A stretch of DNA of 64,000 nucleotides from Isoperla grammatica. Lineage: Eukaryota > Arthropoda > Insecta > Plecoptera > Perlodidae. Shown here in pieces: positions 21,250 through 32,212 of the stretch. The number at the start of each line of letters is the position of its first letter. Positions within the stretch are counted from its first letter, which is position 1. Made by a program: the position numbers and the translations under genes. The notes beneath the pieces are model-generated. The model saw nothing but the letters and a program-made list of their open reading frames with translations. It had not been told where the DNA came from and did no database searches. The stretch spans positions 39,528,872-39,592,871 of the forward strand of contig OX246741.1 in NCBI GenBank assembly GCA_945910005.1. Reading direction: 5' to 3'.

Positions 21250-22540
21250 ACACTCGCTTACTGAATATATTATTTATTATATTCTTTGTAAGATTTTTGA
21301 CGGATTACGAACTCCATATTTTTAGTTTTTAATGGTAGGCCCAAAATTGGAAATCAGCTTTCGTGAAAGGGCAAAGATTATTTTGGAAAATATATCTGTT
21401 TAACATGTTAATGATCAGTCTATAAGTGTATGTGCGTTTAACACACCTCTTAATAAAATGGATTAGATGAATTGAGTATTTTATAATGAAATTATGGATT
21501 TTTTATTTTGCGTCACGTGCCGCCATTTCAGTTTTTTACCAATAGCATAAACATGAAAATATGATGCTCTATTTGTGGGACAGAATTTCGTGCTAGTGAA
21601 AGATCTACTTACTGTTAATCAGTTGGTGTTCATTTTGTTTTTTTAAATACTAGTAGCTTTTTATCACGTGGATGGAAATTATTAACATTCAACTTCAGCT
21701 TTTTGTTAGTGATTTTCGTGTTATGAGCACCCATTTTGTTTGTGTAGGTACGGTCAATTTTTCATAAAAGAATTTGTATCTGGACATCATATCATTTGAG
21801 ATAAAATTTTATAGATATTTAACTCGTTAATAATCAGTTCTTATTTAGTTTATTTGAAAAAAAAAGCTTGTTAATACATAAGGTGTCCCAGGCCAGGTTT
21901 ACTACGAAAATTAAACTATCATTTGGATATTGTATTATACTGAGACGTTTTTAACGAACTTCACTTGAAATCTTTCATTGAAAACAAACGGCAATAGATT
22001 CAATCATGGCTACGAAATAAATCTGTACACTCAATTGTCTCGATGGCTTTACGTACACCATATTTTATAGAAAAGGTCACCTTGAAACTTGTAGGCCTAT
22101 CCACAGCAAAGTTAGTCATAGTATTGTTGTAGCAATGACAGCACGATACTTGCACGAATGTGTCTCTATGCTATCGCTGGTTTTTCAATTATTTATATAT
22201 AGTCGACACACGCCACGGATCACCCAGTCAGTGTTTTCCATGATCAGAAGAGATTTCATAGATAATTGGTAAATGGTTTAGAAATAATATCAGAAACTGA
22301 ATTAAAGGGTGACGTTGGTTCAAATCTTGCTTGTTAACTGCGGAAGCGTGGCTGAAATAAATAAATAAAATAAATAAATCCGAATTTGTAGAGTCTACCC
22401 ACTCAATAACGACATTATTTTTTTATTTTGAGTAACAAAACTTATCTCGCTCATCCCGCAAGCTTTATAGGCCTAAACATTGTGATAGTTCGTGTGATGT
22501 CTCCAGTACGTATACATGTTTGTTACTTTTATACTTTCAT
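21250..22540. other. Putative intron, no gene recognised
   Basis: AT-rich sequence read on both strands. AAATAAATAAATAAAATAAA near 22355 is the only simple repeat. No transposon ends were recognised. Confidence 0.45.
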
Positions 22541-22542
22541 AC

Positions 22543-22565
22543 CTTCCCCCCCCCCCCCCCCCCCC
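22543..22565. repeat. C-tract (about 21 C)
   Basis: A pure C run preceded by a T/C-rich stretch. It directly precedes a candidate splice acceptor (GACGCCAG, AG at 22576-22577) and would act as its polypyrimidine tract on the + strand. Confidence 0.95.
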
Positions 22566-22577
22566 GTGTGACGCCAG

Positions 22578-22780
22578 GTTTTGCGTCACGAATTATAAAC
22601 GACTGCAACATACATATGAACAAAGTGCAAAACGAGATAACCGATACAACATTTGTGCGTACGGAGAATGGCAATAACAACCCGGGCCAGACTCTTTCGA
22701 ACCCTGACGAGAACAGGTCGCTGTGGAGTAGCGGTCACCTACGAGAAGGAATATACGAGGACTCATATAGACCTGTGTAA
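22578..22780 (+). CDS. Candidate terminal coding exon, hydrophilic tail
   Basis: Behind the acceptor at 22576-22577 a frame of 66 codons runs to TAA (22778-22780). It is rich in Asn, Glu, Arg and Ser, contains TENGNNNPGQTLSNPDEN and ends GIYEDSYRPV, with two tyrosines in acidic surroundings. Codon use looks coding-like and there is no repeat origin. It resembles the cytoplasmic tail of a receptor, but no family is recognised. A second short coding-like stretch, VHVDAAADYLNGQLKE (about 22862-22909), ends at the donor-like GAAG|GTAAGA. Whether either belongs to the exon at 21192 is unknown. Confidence 0.33.
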
Positions 22781-23356
22781 ATTAGAAGTTATTTCAAACC
22801 GTTTTGAATTTTATATTTACATAGTGAACGATATTATTATCGGATTGATTAATGAGATTGTCCACGTTGATGCAGCCGCCGATTACCTCAACGGCCAATT
22901 AAAAGAAGGTAAGACCTGTCACCGTGTCAATTCGGCACTAAATGTTGCAGATATGATCTCTGGCGGCGAAATCGTGAAGTAATAGTTAGAGGGCAACAAA
23001 GCCGCTGGATGTCATTTGTCAGTGTCATTTGTCAGTTTCCAAAGAAACATAAGCGATATTGTTGCATCAGTGAATATCCAGCTTTGCTGGATATTTGCTG
23101 GTTGCGTTTTGTATCCAAGATGCCTTTGATATTATGGGGATTTTGGATTAGGGGACACACCAAGCATCCGAAGGCCCGAAGTTCATGTTCTGATCATAAT
23201 GTTAATTAACCACATGCAATTAAAAGGCCACCGATTAACACTGCCTCTCTTTCATTGAGGTTCCTTTGGGCTCTATTTGCTTTCAAATATATGTATATTT
23301 CAGAATAAAGTTAAAAACTTACTTTGCGCAATAACATGTTTAGGCGGATCCATGAT

Positions 23357-23528
23357 TGTGATGATGTTCCAATAAAAGACATTACATGTATTAAAGTAAG
23401 ATTTATTGTAGAACTAATATAGTAGGTTACATGATACAACGCTCAGGCCTCAGGCTCAGGCTGGAGTGTAGGCCACGCCTTGCGGTAGCCCAGCCGCACT
23501 CTAAACTGCTTAACAAAGCATCATTACA
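23357..23528 (-). repeat. 3' LTR of the intact Ty3/Gypsy element
   Basis: 172 bp with termini TGTGATGATG and CATCATTACA in + orientation. It contains AATAAA on the minus strand (23402-23407) for transcript termination. It appears identical to 27743-27914. Confidence 0.96.
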
Positions 23529-23540
23529 CCTTTCCATCCC
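23529..23540 (-). other. Polypurine tract
   Basis: CCTTTCCATCCC on the + strand reads GGGATGGAAAGG on the minus strand, immediately upstream of the 3' LTR, where plus-strand DNA synthesis of Ty3-type elements is primed. Confidence 0.75.
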
Positions 23541-23644
23541 GGAATATGGATACACTGTAGGAATATAGCATGCCTAAAGATATTTACTAATGTTACAAGA
23601 TACTAAAATTAAGTCTGCCTACAGCAAGTTATTAGCTTAACATA

Positions 23645-26600
23645 CTACATGTGAAAATCCTTAAACTTAACTGGCATTCGGGTCTGCCTACCACTTCTGG
23701 TTGCAGGAGGTGAAGCAGGTCTAGCTACAGTCATATCTGAACTAGGGCTTCCCACTCTTTGATTTCCTTCCCCCATTTCTGGTAGAAAGTCCACACCAGT
23801 TTCTTTGACAGCATTTTCTGATCGTCTAAGCGCACCTCTGTTGCGTCTAAGACTACTACCTTGCGCAGTTTTGACAAAGTAGGACCGTGGCGAATCATGC
23901 ACTCCGCTTACAACAGCCGGTTCCCATACCTTGTCCCTTCGAACTACTACATTCTCCCCAGGTACCAAAGGTGGCAGAGAAATAGCACTCTTGTCATGAA
24001 AGTATTTCTGTTTGATTTGTGCCTTTAACAACACATTTCTCACCGTTTGCGGGTTTTGAATTTCAGGTTGCAACATAGAGGCATTCATGGGTAAATTAGA
24101 TTTTAGTTTTCTGCACATTAACAGCTGTGCAGGTGATAATCCTATTCCAGTTATTGGGGTGTTTCTATACTCAAGAAGTGACCTGTAAACACTAACATTA
24201 TCAAAGCGAGCTTTCTTTAACATAGTCTTAGCTAATTTAACAGCGTTCTCCGCCATGCCGTTAGATTTAGGATGTTCCGGACTGGATGTTACGACAGTGA
24301 AATTCCACGTTTCTGCAAACTGTTTGAAGTTGTAGCTAGAAAAGGGCATATTGTCCGAGACAATATTGTCTGGAACTCCATATCTAGCAAACATACACTC
24401 TAGCTTTGAACTTACTTCTACTGCTGTTTTACATTTGAGCTGAACAAGCTCTATCCACTTAGAATAGAAGTCTTTAACGACTAGGTAACTTTTCCCCTCA
24501 TATTCTAAAATGTCGGTAGCCAAAGTTTGCCAAGCTCGGTCTGGTATTGGGTGGGATAGCAATGGCTCTTTCGCGTTTTGCTTACCAAAACGTTCACATG
24601 TTACACACTTCTTTACATAATCGTACACATCCTTATTTATACCTGGCCAGTATACAACACTCCTAGCACGTACCTTACTTTTCTCTATTCCAAAATGACC
24701 TTCATGAACTATCTGAAGCATGTATTGCCTTAAGGCAGGAGGAACTAACACTCGACTACCTACAAAAAGTAAACCCTCCTCCTCGGAAATGTCATTCTGC
24801 AAGTCCCAGTAGAACTTACACGAGCTAGGAACTGAGTGTTTATGACTAGGCCAACCCTTTTGTAGCAGTTGCTTGAGTTCCTGTGCAACTACCCAATTGC
24901 TCGTTTCAGTTTGAAACTGTTTGCGCCTTTCAGTTGTCATAGGCAAATGTTTGGACACACTGTGTACTAACTTAATCATGTCTGAATCATCAACATTGAT
25001 ATCACGAAGATAGGCTCTAGACAATGTGTCTGCCCATACCATATCCTTACCAGGTAAGTACGATATGTCGAGGTCATACTTGATGATTTTTAACTGCAAT
25101 CTTTGTAATCGAGGTGAAACTTTGTTAATCTGTTTAGTTGCAATGGATACCAGTGGTTTGTGATCTGTTAATACCTGTACTTTTCTGCCATATGTATAGT
25201 AATGAAACTTAGTAAGACCAAACACAATTGCATTTAGTTCTTTCTCTATCTGAGCATACGCTTCCTCTGTAACAGTCATGCTTCGTGAAGCGAAAGCTAT
25301 AGGGTGGTTGTCTTGTAGTAAACATGCCCCCATCCCTGCTTTAGAAGCATCTACCTGTAAAACTAAAGGTTTCGTTGGGTCGAAGTAAGAAAGTACCGGA
25401 GCTTCACACAAAACTTTTTTTAAGTTATCATAAGATGTCTGCTGTTCGTGTTCCCACGCCCACTCTACCTCTTTACGTAACAAGGACCTCAATGGAGCTG
25501 ATATCTGAGACATATTTGGAATGAACTGATGTACAAAATTTAGCATCCCTAAGAATCTCCTAACCTCAGCCACTGAAGTAGGTGTAGGCATGTCCACGAT
25601 AGCTCTAACACGTTCTGGATCTGCTTTTACTCCATCAGAAGTTATTTTATGACCCATATAACTAACTTCACTCACTCTGAATTGGAACTTTTCCTTGTTG
25701 AATTTTACATTTGTCTTTCGGGCTCTCTCAAACACCTGTTGCAAAACTCTGTCATGTGTCTCCTGGTCTTTGCCTGCTACAATGATATCGTCAGCTATAA
25801 TTTGTATACCTTGGATTCCCTCGAATAACTCATTATTCATGCGTTGAAACACCTCTGGGCTTGAAGAAAGACCAAAAGGTAGTCTTCGAAATTTATACCT
25901 ACCAAAAGGTGTATTGAACGTACACAAATCAGTGCACGATTTACTCAGTCGCACCTGATGGAAACCCTCTTTCAAATCAAGTATCGAAAACACCTTGTTT
26001 CCAGTCAAGTTTGCAATTGCATCTGCTGCTACTGGCATATGATAATGCTCCCTCCTAACAAACTTGTTTAACTCAGTGGGATCTAAACACAATCTTAAAT
26101 CACCACTGGGTTTTTCGATAATAACCAAATTGTGTACCCACTCAGTAGGATGAGTGACTTTTTCGATTATTTCTTTTTCGATTAGATTGTCAAGCGCTTC
26201 TTTTAGCTTATCTCTTATTGCTAATGGTACTCTACGTGACGGCTCGATCTTGGGCTCTGCCTCTGCCTTCAAAGAAATATTGTACTCCCCCGGCATTGAC
26301 CCTAATCCATCAAAAACATCTTTATATTCTTGGACTATTTCCTCTTTAGTTACAATCTTTTTGACGTGATCTATCTTTTTAATGAGCCCAAGACTCTCGC
26401 ATGCATCAAGTCCTAGTAGAGGCTCGCTGTTGACATCTGTCACCATGAATGTCACTCGGGCAGTCCTCTTACCCTTACTACAATCTAAAGAGATTTTACC
26501 CTTGGGAATTATAACTCTTTCCCCAAATGCTACAAGCTTTGTTCTAGTTTCATTAAGCTTGTCTACAACATCTGAGCCAAGTTCCTGGAAACAGCTGTAA

Positions 26601-27649
26601 GGTATCACACTTACTTCCGCTCCAGTGTCTAACTTAAAGTTAATCATTTTCTTAGCTTGGCCTACCTGAATGTTTGCATTCCAACTGGCTTTCTGTCTAG
26701 GCATAGGCCTAGCTACACTATGTACTTCCTTCATTATTTCTAATGAGTTCATGTATACTTCCTGTACACCTTCCTCATCCGAATCATCACTGTTAGTAAT
26801 CGGTAGGTTATGTTCATCATATTCATTCAGTTCATGGATTTTCTTTTTCGTCGCATTGCTATTCCTACACACTTTACTGAAATGGTTGAAACCTTTACAT
26901 GCACTACACTTTTGTCCAAAGGCAGGACACTTCTTTGGAGCATGCTTGTACCCACAATATTTGCAGTCTTTCTTATACCGCTGTGTGTTTGACGTGCTTG
27001 ACGTCTCTTCTTGCCGTCTGTCAGATGTTGGCTTCTCCGTGACGTCACGCCCATAGTCACGCCTCCGGCTGACGTAATCCACCGCCTTGGCAGACCCGTC
27101 AAGTTCTCCAGCTTGCTGCTTACTCACTTCCGCTGCACGGCAGTATTCGGATGCTTTCTTTAGGTTCAGGTCAGGAATACGAAGTAGGCGTTCCCGTAGC
27201 GCTTTGTCGTGAATTCCCAGAACTACACGCATAGTGAGCATTTGTTCAGTCTGATTTCCGAATTCACACGTCGCCGACCTGAGTTTCAATTCAGTAAGAA
27301 ACTTGTCAAAAGGCTCTCCCTCCTTTTGAATATGCGTGAAGAACTTGCTTTGTTCAAATATTAGGTTTTTTCGTGGGTTACAGTATTCTTCAAATTTCGT
27401 GATGACATCATCTATCTTGTCGGCACTTAAACCCGTCTCGAAGACAAACGTATTAAAAACTTCTAACGCTTCATCGCCCACAAAGTTCAGTAGTATTGCC
27501 ACTTTCACAGACTCATCTTTGCTGGTTTCTTTACCTGTAGCTTTCATGTATATCTTGTACTTCTGTAGGAAACGTCGCCAGTTCTCGCTCACGTTGCCGG
27601 AGAGATCCAGGCATGGTGGCGGGTTGAAGCTGGTTGAAGCATGTGCCAT
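23645..27649 (-). CDS. Gag-Pol polyprotein of Ty3/Gypsy element (Gag, PR, RT, RNase H, IN)
   Basis: The first ATG of the frame is at 27647-27649, giving 1334 codons. A GTG codon four residues upstream only extends the open frame. Gag ends in two zinc knuckles, CX2CX3HX4C (about residues 229-241) and CX2CX4HX4C (about 248-261). Protease has LDTGAEV with Asp at about 341. Reverse transcriptase has FGLSSSPEVF, and its catalytic pair sits in IIADDIIV (DD about 620-621), so Ala replaces the usual Tyr-X before DD. RNase H shows QVDASKAG (Asp about 767) and LTDHKPL. Integrase has the zinc-binding His/Cys region (about 982-1018) and catalytic Asp 1046, Asp 1099 and Glu 1134. Gag and Pol share one frame without a frameshift or stop. 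Related host annotations often call such proteins K02A2.6-like. Confidence 0.97.
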   Translation of the reverse strand: MAHASTSFNPPPCLDLSGNVSENWRRFLQKYKIYMKATGKETSKDESVKVAILLNFVGDEALEVFNTFVFETGLSADKIDDVITKFEEYCNPRKNLIFEQSKFFTHIQKEGEPFDKFLTELKLRSATCEFGNQTEQMLTMRVVLGIHDKALRERLLRIPDLNLKKASEYCRAAEVSKQQAGELDGSAKAVDYVSRRRDYGRDVTEKPTSDRRQEETSSTSNTQRYKKDCKYCGYKHAPKKCPAFGQKCSACKGFNHFSKVCRNSNATKKKIHELNEYDEHNLPITNSDDSDEEGVQEVYMNSLEIMKEVHSVARPMPRQKASWNANIQVGQAKKMINFKLDTGAEVSVIPYSCFQELGSDVVDKLNETRTKLVAFGERVIIPKGKISLDCSKGKRTARVTFMVTDVNSEPLLGLDACESLGLIKKIDHVKKIVTKEEIVQEYKDVFDGLGSMPGEYNISLKAEAEPKIEPSRRVPLAIRDKLKEALDNLIEKEIIEKVTHPTEWVHNLVIIEKPSGDLRLCLDPTELNKFVRREHYHMPVAADAIANLTGNKVFSILDLKEGFHQVRLSKSCTDLCTFNTPFGRYKFRRLPFGLSSSPEVFQRMNNELFEGIQGIQIIADDIIVAGKDQETHDRVLQQVFERARKTNVKFNKEKFQFRVSEVSYMGHKITSDGVKADPERVRAIVDMPTPTSVAEVRRFLGMLNFVHQFIPNMSQISAPLRSLLRKEVEWAWEHEQQTSYDNLKKVLCEAPVLSYFDPTKPLVLQVDASKAGMGACLLQDNHPIAFASRSMTVTEEAYAQIEKELNAIVFGLTKFHYYTYGRKVQVLTDHKPLVSIATKQINKVSPRLQRLQLKIIKYDLDISYLPGKDMVWADTLSRAYLRDINVDDSDMIKLVHSVSKHLPMTTERRKQFQTETSNWVVAQELKQLLQKGWPSHKHSVPSSCKFYWDLQNDISEEEGLLFVGSRVLVPPALRQYMLQIVHEGHFGIEKSKVRARSVVYWPGINKDVYDYVKKCVTCERFGKQNAKEPLLSHPIPDRAWQTLATDILEYEGKSYLVVKDFYSKWIELVQLKCKTAVEVSSKLECMFARYGVPDNIVSDNMPFSSYNFKQFAETWNFTVVTSSPEHPKSNGMAENAVKLAKTMLKKARFDNVSVYRSLLEYRNTPITGIGLSPAQLLMCRKLKSNLPMNASMLQPEIQNPQTVRNVLLKAQIKQKYFHDKSAISLPPLVPGENVVVRRDKVWEPAVVSGVHDSPRSYFVKTAQGSSLRRNRGALRRSENAVKETGVDFLPEMGEGNQRVGSPSSDMTVARPASPPATRSGRQTRMPVKFKDFHM

Positions 27650-27727
27650 ATCTTTAATCACTTAATAGCACAGTAATCACACGTTTTGTCTTCAATCTAT
27701 AGTTGCTGCTGTAGCCCGGTTGTATTT

Positions 27728-27742
27728 CCGCTTCTGACACCA
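27728..27742 (-). other. Primer-binding site
   Basis: Minus-strand TGGTGTCAGAAGCGG begins at the LTR border. TGGTGTCAG matches the complement of a tRNA ending CTGACACCA, as in tRNA-Leu, with two mismatches in the next six bases. The broken element at 47413 has the same first nine bases. Confidence 0.75.
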
Positions 27743-27914
27743 TGTGATGATGTTCCAATAAAAGACATTACATGTATTAAAGTAAGATTTATTGTAGAAC
27801 TAATATAGTAGGTTACATGATACAACGCTCAGGCCTCAGGCTCAGGCTGGAGTGTAGGCCACGCCTTGCGGTAGCCCAGCCGCACTCTAAACTGCTTAAC
27901 AAAGCATCATTACA
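27743..27914 (-). repeat. 5' LTR of the intact Ty3/Gypsy element
   Basis: 172 bp, same sequence as 23357-23528 as far as I can see. It is followed outward by the ATGAT target duplication (27915-27919). Confidence 0.96.
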
Positions 27915-27919
27915 ATGAT

Positions 27920-28374
27920 CTCCTGTCAGTTTGTTACCCTCTAACTGTCAGCCATGTTGCGCAGCAGTGGTGCTATCTCTTGACACATTTAGTGTCGAAT
28001 ACGATCAAGTTTGGTGTGTGTAGCACATTGGCCTACACTGAACACAGTGCTAACATCAGAAGATCAGCACTTCTTACTGTAGCGGAACTACCGCGTCACT
28101 ACGTCAAACAAAACAAAAATAATACGATAGGGCCTACGTTACGTCACGGTTGCCTTTCAATTGCAGTTACAATAACGAGAGATATTAAATTAACTTTGTT
28201 TGCATAAATATAACTAGAAAAACGCTCTGTTTGACTCGTTGATAAGCGTGCGCGTCAATCTGGCGAAAAATCTTCAATGCTAATACGAACAACAATATTA
28301 ACAACAATTCAAGAATGGGCAATGTAAAAATTGTTCTTATTTCCATGGCTTTATACTTTCCGACATTGTTGTAT
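27920..28374. other. No gene recognised
   Basis: Short spacer between the Ty3/Gypsy insertion and duplication copy 2. Open frames here are short and overlap on both strands. Confidence 0.45.
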
Positions 28375-29623
28375 GTCACCTTAACATAACTATCAAGGGA
28401 GAGCGTATCACGGCCCTCTAGATTAATTCTTGGTTGGAACATGGAGGCTAAATTCGTTATTATTTACTTTTAGATTTTCTTCTCATCTGCGGCGGCGCTA
28501 TCTCGCCAGTGGCAAAACACTGCTTCCTCTCCCCACTTTCGGCACAAGCTGTGCGTCCATTATAAAAGAGTTTTACGAAGAAGGCATTGTTTGATTGATT
28601 GATGTGTATTTATCAGCAACAGGGCATTGGCCTACAAGTGCGATACAATAATAATACACATATATAATATTACCTACACATCATAATTACTCATATTAAT
28701 ATTATAAATTGACAAAATTAAAAGCAAGATTGGCCAATTCAAATGTGTCTATATTATATTTATATTGTGTTGGTTTGCCCGCTTCCACTTCTACTGAAGA
28801 ATGTCATGCATGGGGTGTCGTAGGAACAGCGTATCGCGCGCATGGTCGAATATCCGACCAATCAGAAGGCTCGTTTCAAACTACTGTCAACTGCCAGTGC
28901 TGTAGACTTACACACACTTGGATTGTCTTCCTTGTCGGATGTTCAGTGCGCAATGTAATTTCAGTTGTGATTGATTGTTTGTTTTGATTAATTGATGGTT
29001 TGTCTATTGGTGTATCGCTAGTAACTAAATATCTTACTAACAACTGAATGGTGCGGTACGATAAGAATTCTACTTCAAAGTGACGGAAATATTGCTTAAA
29101 ACTTCAAGTATTGTGGAACTTGTGTGAGTCAAGCATGCAGTTATTACGGTAAGACTGATCACTACAATGAATATAAAACAAGTGTGTAAAACAGTATTGA
29201 GCATTAATAATACTAGCCCAAATTATTCACGGCTGGTTCATCGACTAGAAATTTTAAAGCTATTACTCAAATTGGCGAATTTTTTGGCGTCCTCGTCAGC
29301 CATTTTGCTTCTTGTGGTATTTTTGTTTGTTTTAGAGTTATAGTATTTACTAATGTGTAATTTAACTCGATCGTAATCAATTAATAATGATCTATCTTTG
29401 ATATAACTTTGAAATATCGATCTTTGATTGGTTATCGCTCACTCGTCGATGGTGTTCGGTTTAGATTAATAGGTTTTTTTTAGTTGCTTAAATTAAAGTC
29501 TCCCACTGAAAATCAGTCTTGTTACTGAGTAGGTAGCCTCTAAATGTCAATTTACTAACAAGGTTAATGGGAATCTTCTTATGTTTCATTACAAACAGTG
29601 TAGGCCTACTTCCTGTCAATATA

Positions 29624-29770
29624 ATGGTTCAATGGCAAGCCCTGTTATTGCTGGTCGGCTATTGTATGTTATTGTTAGCGGGTAAACACGCGCGTACACA
29701 TTATTGTAGTTGTACAACAAGAAACATAAGGCACTGTATACCTTGGTCACGTTCTGATGATGCTGTTTAA
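29624..29770 (+). CDS. Small secreted-peptide-like ORF, copy 2
   Basis: 48 codons encoding the same peptide as 18285-18431: hydrophobic leader, then a basic Cys-containing tail with CSC, a further Cys and IPW. Both nucleotide differences inside the frame are silent (TTG to TTA, CAT to CAC), whereas the 60 bases upstream carry changes such as Leu to Phe and Lys to Ile in the extended frame. That pattern hints at selection starting exactly at this ATG, but two changes are too few to prove it. Confidence 0.35.
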   Translation: MVQWQALLLLVGYCMLLLAGKHARTHYCSCTTRNIRHCIPWSRSDDAV

Positions 29771-31661
29771 AATAACCTAATTTTCAACTTGATGACTAAC
29801 TTTTATGTTTGTAAAGATATTGAACGTAATATGACACATCACTTGTTTCTGGCTCGAGCCCCAATAGGCAATAACAACCCGTTTTTATTACCCGCGGATT
29901 GATTTTACTGTGGTAACCCACTTACAATTATATTAAATTAATTTTACTGTCGTTATCATATGGTTTCCAACCTTCATTCGCGGAGCGCTGTGCCCTAAAC
30001 AAAAACAAACTTTCCGTGCCACGTTATAAGACTGATGTTAGAAAAAACTAGTTAGTTGGCTCTACCACAAGATTGTGGAATGGTTTGGATAAAAGAGTAG
30101 TAAATCCCCTACCCGACCACATGTCAAAATTTAAAAGTATGCTCAAAAAATATCCTTACCAATAACTCTAGGCCCAATTCCCCTGATACTGTTTATCAGT
30201 ATCAAATTACTATAATCTATATCTTACTGTACTATTTTGGCCTTTTATTTACCCTTCATTATCTTTATTAATTTATTTCATGTGAGCCACATACGGTATA
30301 AGTTCCTACCTAAATATTGAGATGTACTATTAATAAGCTGTAATATCGTGCAATATTATACCTGGTAAATGCTATATGCTATGCTATGCTATGCTATGCT
30401 ATGCTATGCCATGCTATGCTATGCTATAATGTTAATGCTATGTAGCAGAGCGAAGAGCTCAAATCATGGTCAATAAGAAAATAAACAATACACGCTTTCT
30501 TGACGTAAGTACAACAACAGCTGGGAACCCGATGTCAACATGACCTACAATTCACCTCTGTAAAGTTCACAACATCGAGTCGCGTAGACAGTATAATCCA
30601 CAGTATAATCATGAATATAAACGCATTAATTTGTTAACTTTTTAGTTGATTTGAACAAGACCGAATAAAAAAACCTGTCTTTTGAAGTTGTTTGGTTATG
30701 TTTGACGTTATGAAATGAAGTCACGATAAGTTAGTCATGGAAGTAGAACGTCCTCTGTTTACACGACTCGGATCTGGCCAATTACTCGAGTTACTCCGAG
30801 AACCAACTCGGGTAAAAAGTTGACCTATGGTAGTGTTCTTAGATTACGTTTACACGGTTGAAATGCAAGTAATGTAAACCAGGTCTAAGGGAAAACTTGT
30901 ACGACAGTTACAATCACACACCTGTCATTAATACATTAGTAACAGCCCATCTGTCTAGTTTAACCTCGTTGTATAATCGGCTAGTTTAAAACAATAACTA
31001 CAACAGTAGCAGAGACGTACGTAGGTACGTTTTACTAAAGGTCAAAGTCGTATGAAATTAATAAATATGGGAAATATATTAAACTCCTTCTCAAAACTCA
31101 AGGCGGGAAAACCGAGTGAGGGTTCAGGAAATGGGATTTTGAATTCTCTCCCTCCCCCCCTTGTAACGTAACAACCCCATCCGCTAGCTCAGTAATAGAG
31201 ATCCCAAATACACTTGAACATTTTATTTATAATATGAACTTTATTACACCACTTACTACTTATAAACGTTCACATATCACATATCAATCACCATTCAGAC
31301 GGCCCACCAGCTCAGCCAAGGTTGCAGGTTGTACCTTCAACCAGTCATCCTCTCAGGTTGTACGTCGTCCATAGGCCTACAATCGCGTCCATTGTAAGAT
31401 CTTCAAAATGTCCTCATTTTAGTCTTCAGTTTCTGGTTTCGGTTGGATCCAGTGGTTAATCGTGTGCGACAAACGCTTCGGAAATCACCGTCGCATTTGA
31501 CGGGGCAGTCGTAGTCTGAGTAATGCTAGAGAGAATGTAAGACTCAAAGCCTCGAGTTCTTGAAGACGTTCCGTGTAGCTTCCAACATAGCTCCTTCACT
31601 CCAGTCTCGCTCTCCACTGTCTCCCTATGTATTTTCATTTATTCACATTTATTTATCACAT

Positions 31662-32212
31662 TTATTGCTATAGGACACTACTCACTAGCAACACCAAAAG
31701 ACAACAATGAAACAAATGAATTGAATCGATGGACAAACAACAAGCTGTCAAAAAACAATTTCTTCTGATTTTGGAAAACAAAACAAAAACAAACAAATAC
31801 ACATACAAAACTTTTACTTAACCGCTGTCTATCATTAAAAGTTTTAAATGGCGAGCAGTTACTTTTTTATGGGCGCTGACATCTTGAAATTTGATGCCAT
31901 TGAAGTGCTGCTGCAAATTAATTCCACATTATATAGAAGGCGTCTACCATTGTTACCAGTATTGTTAAACATTGTTGGTAAAAATAACACGGCCAACTAT
32001 ATGACGCGAAAAATCCTACCACGGTCTTCTTGATCTCCTAGAGCAGCACTTTAATGGCGTCAACTAAAACAACCGTATTGCTACACTTGTTTTTATTTCT
32101 ATGGTTGCAATTATATTATTTTTACAGCTTATTGTTTGTCCATCAGTTCAATTCATTTGTTCCATTGTTGTCTTTTGGTGTTGCTAGTGCCCTATAGCAA
32201 TAAATGTTTACA
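31662..32212. mobile_element. MITE in duplication copy 2, with a nested insertion
   Basis: Same TTATTGCTATAGG ends as the copy at 20410-20740. It is interrupted at about 31864-32072 by an unrelated piece with its own inverted ends: GATGCCATTGAAGTGCTGCT at left and GAGCAGCACTTTAATGGCGT at right. That piece is absent from copy 1, so it was inserted after the duplication or lost from copy 1. Confidence 0.85.

Larger units (their letters stand above)
23357..27914 (-). mobile_element. Complete Ty3/Gypsy LTR retrotransposon, apparently young
   Basis: Two 172-bp LTRs (23357-23528 and 27743-27914) bound a minus-strand element of 4558 bp. I see no difference between the LTRs by eye. They begin TG and end CA, and ATGAT flanks both sides (23352-23356, 27915-27919) as a perfect 5-bp target duplication. 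On the minus strand a primer-binding site beginning TGGTGTCAGAAGCGG follows the 5' LTR directly, compatible with a tRNA-Leu 3' end. A purine-rich tract (GGGATGGAAAGG) precedes the 3' LTR. One uninterrupted Gag-Pol frame fills the interior. No envelope-like frame is present. All this points to a recent insertion that could still be competent. Confidence 0.97.

Noticed and set aside
26154..27665. Several + frames of 60-128 codons opposite the Ty3 Gag-Pol
   Set aside because: Antisense shadows of a well-supported 1334-codon frame.
31456..31638. 60-codon minus-strand ORF in duplication copy 2
   Set aside because: The corresponding region in copy 1 has stops, there are no splice signals, and no domain is seen.
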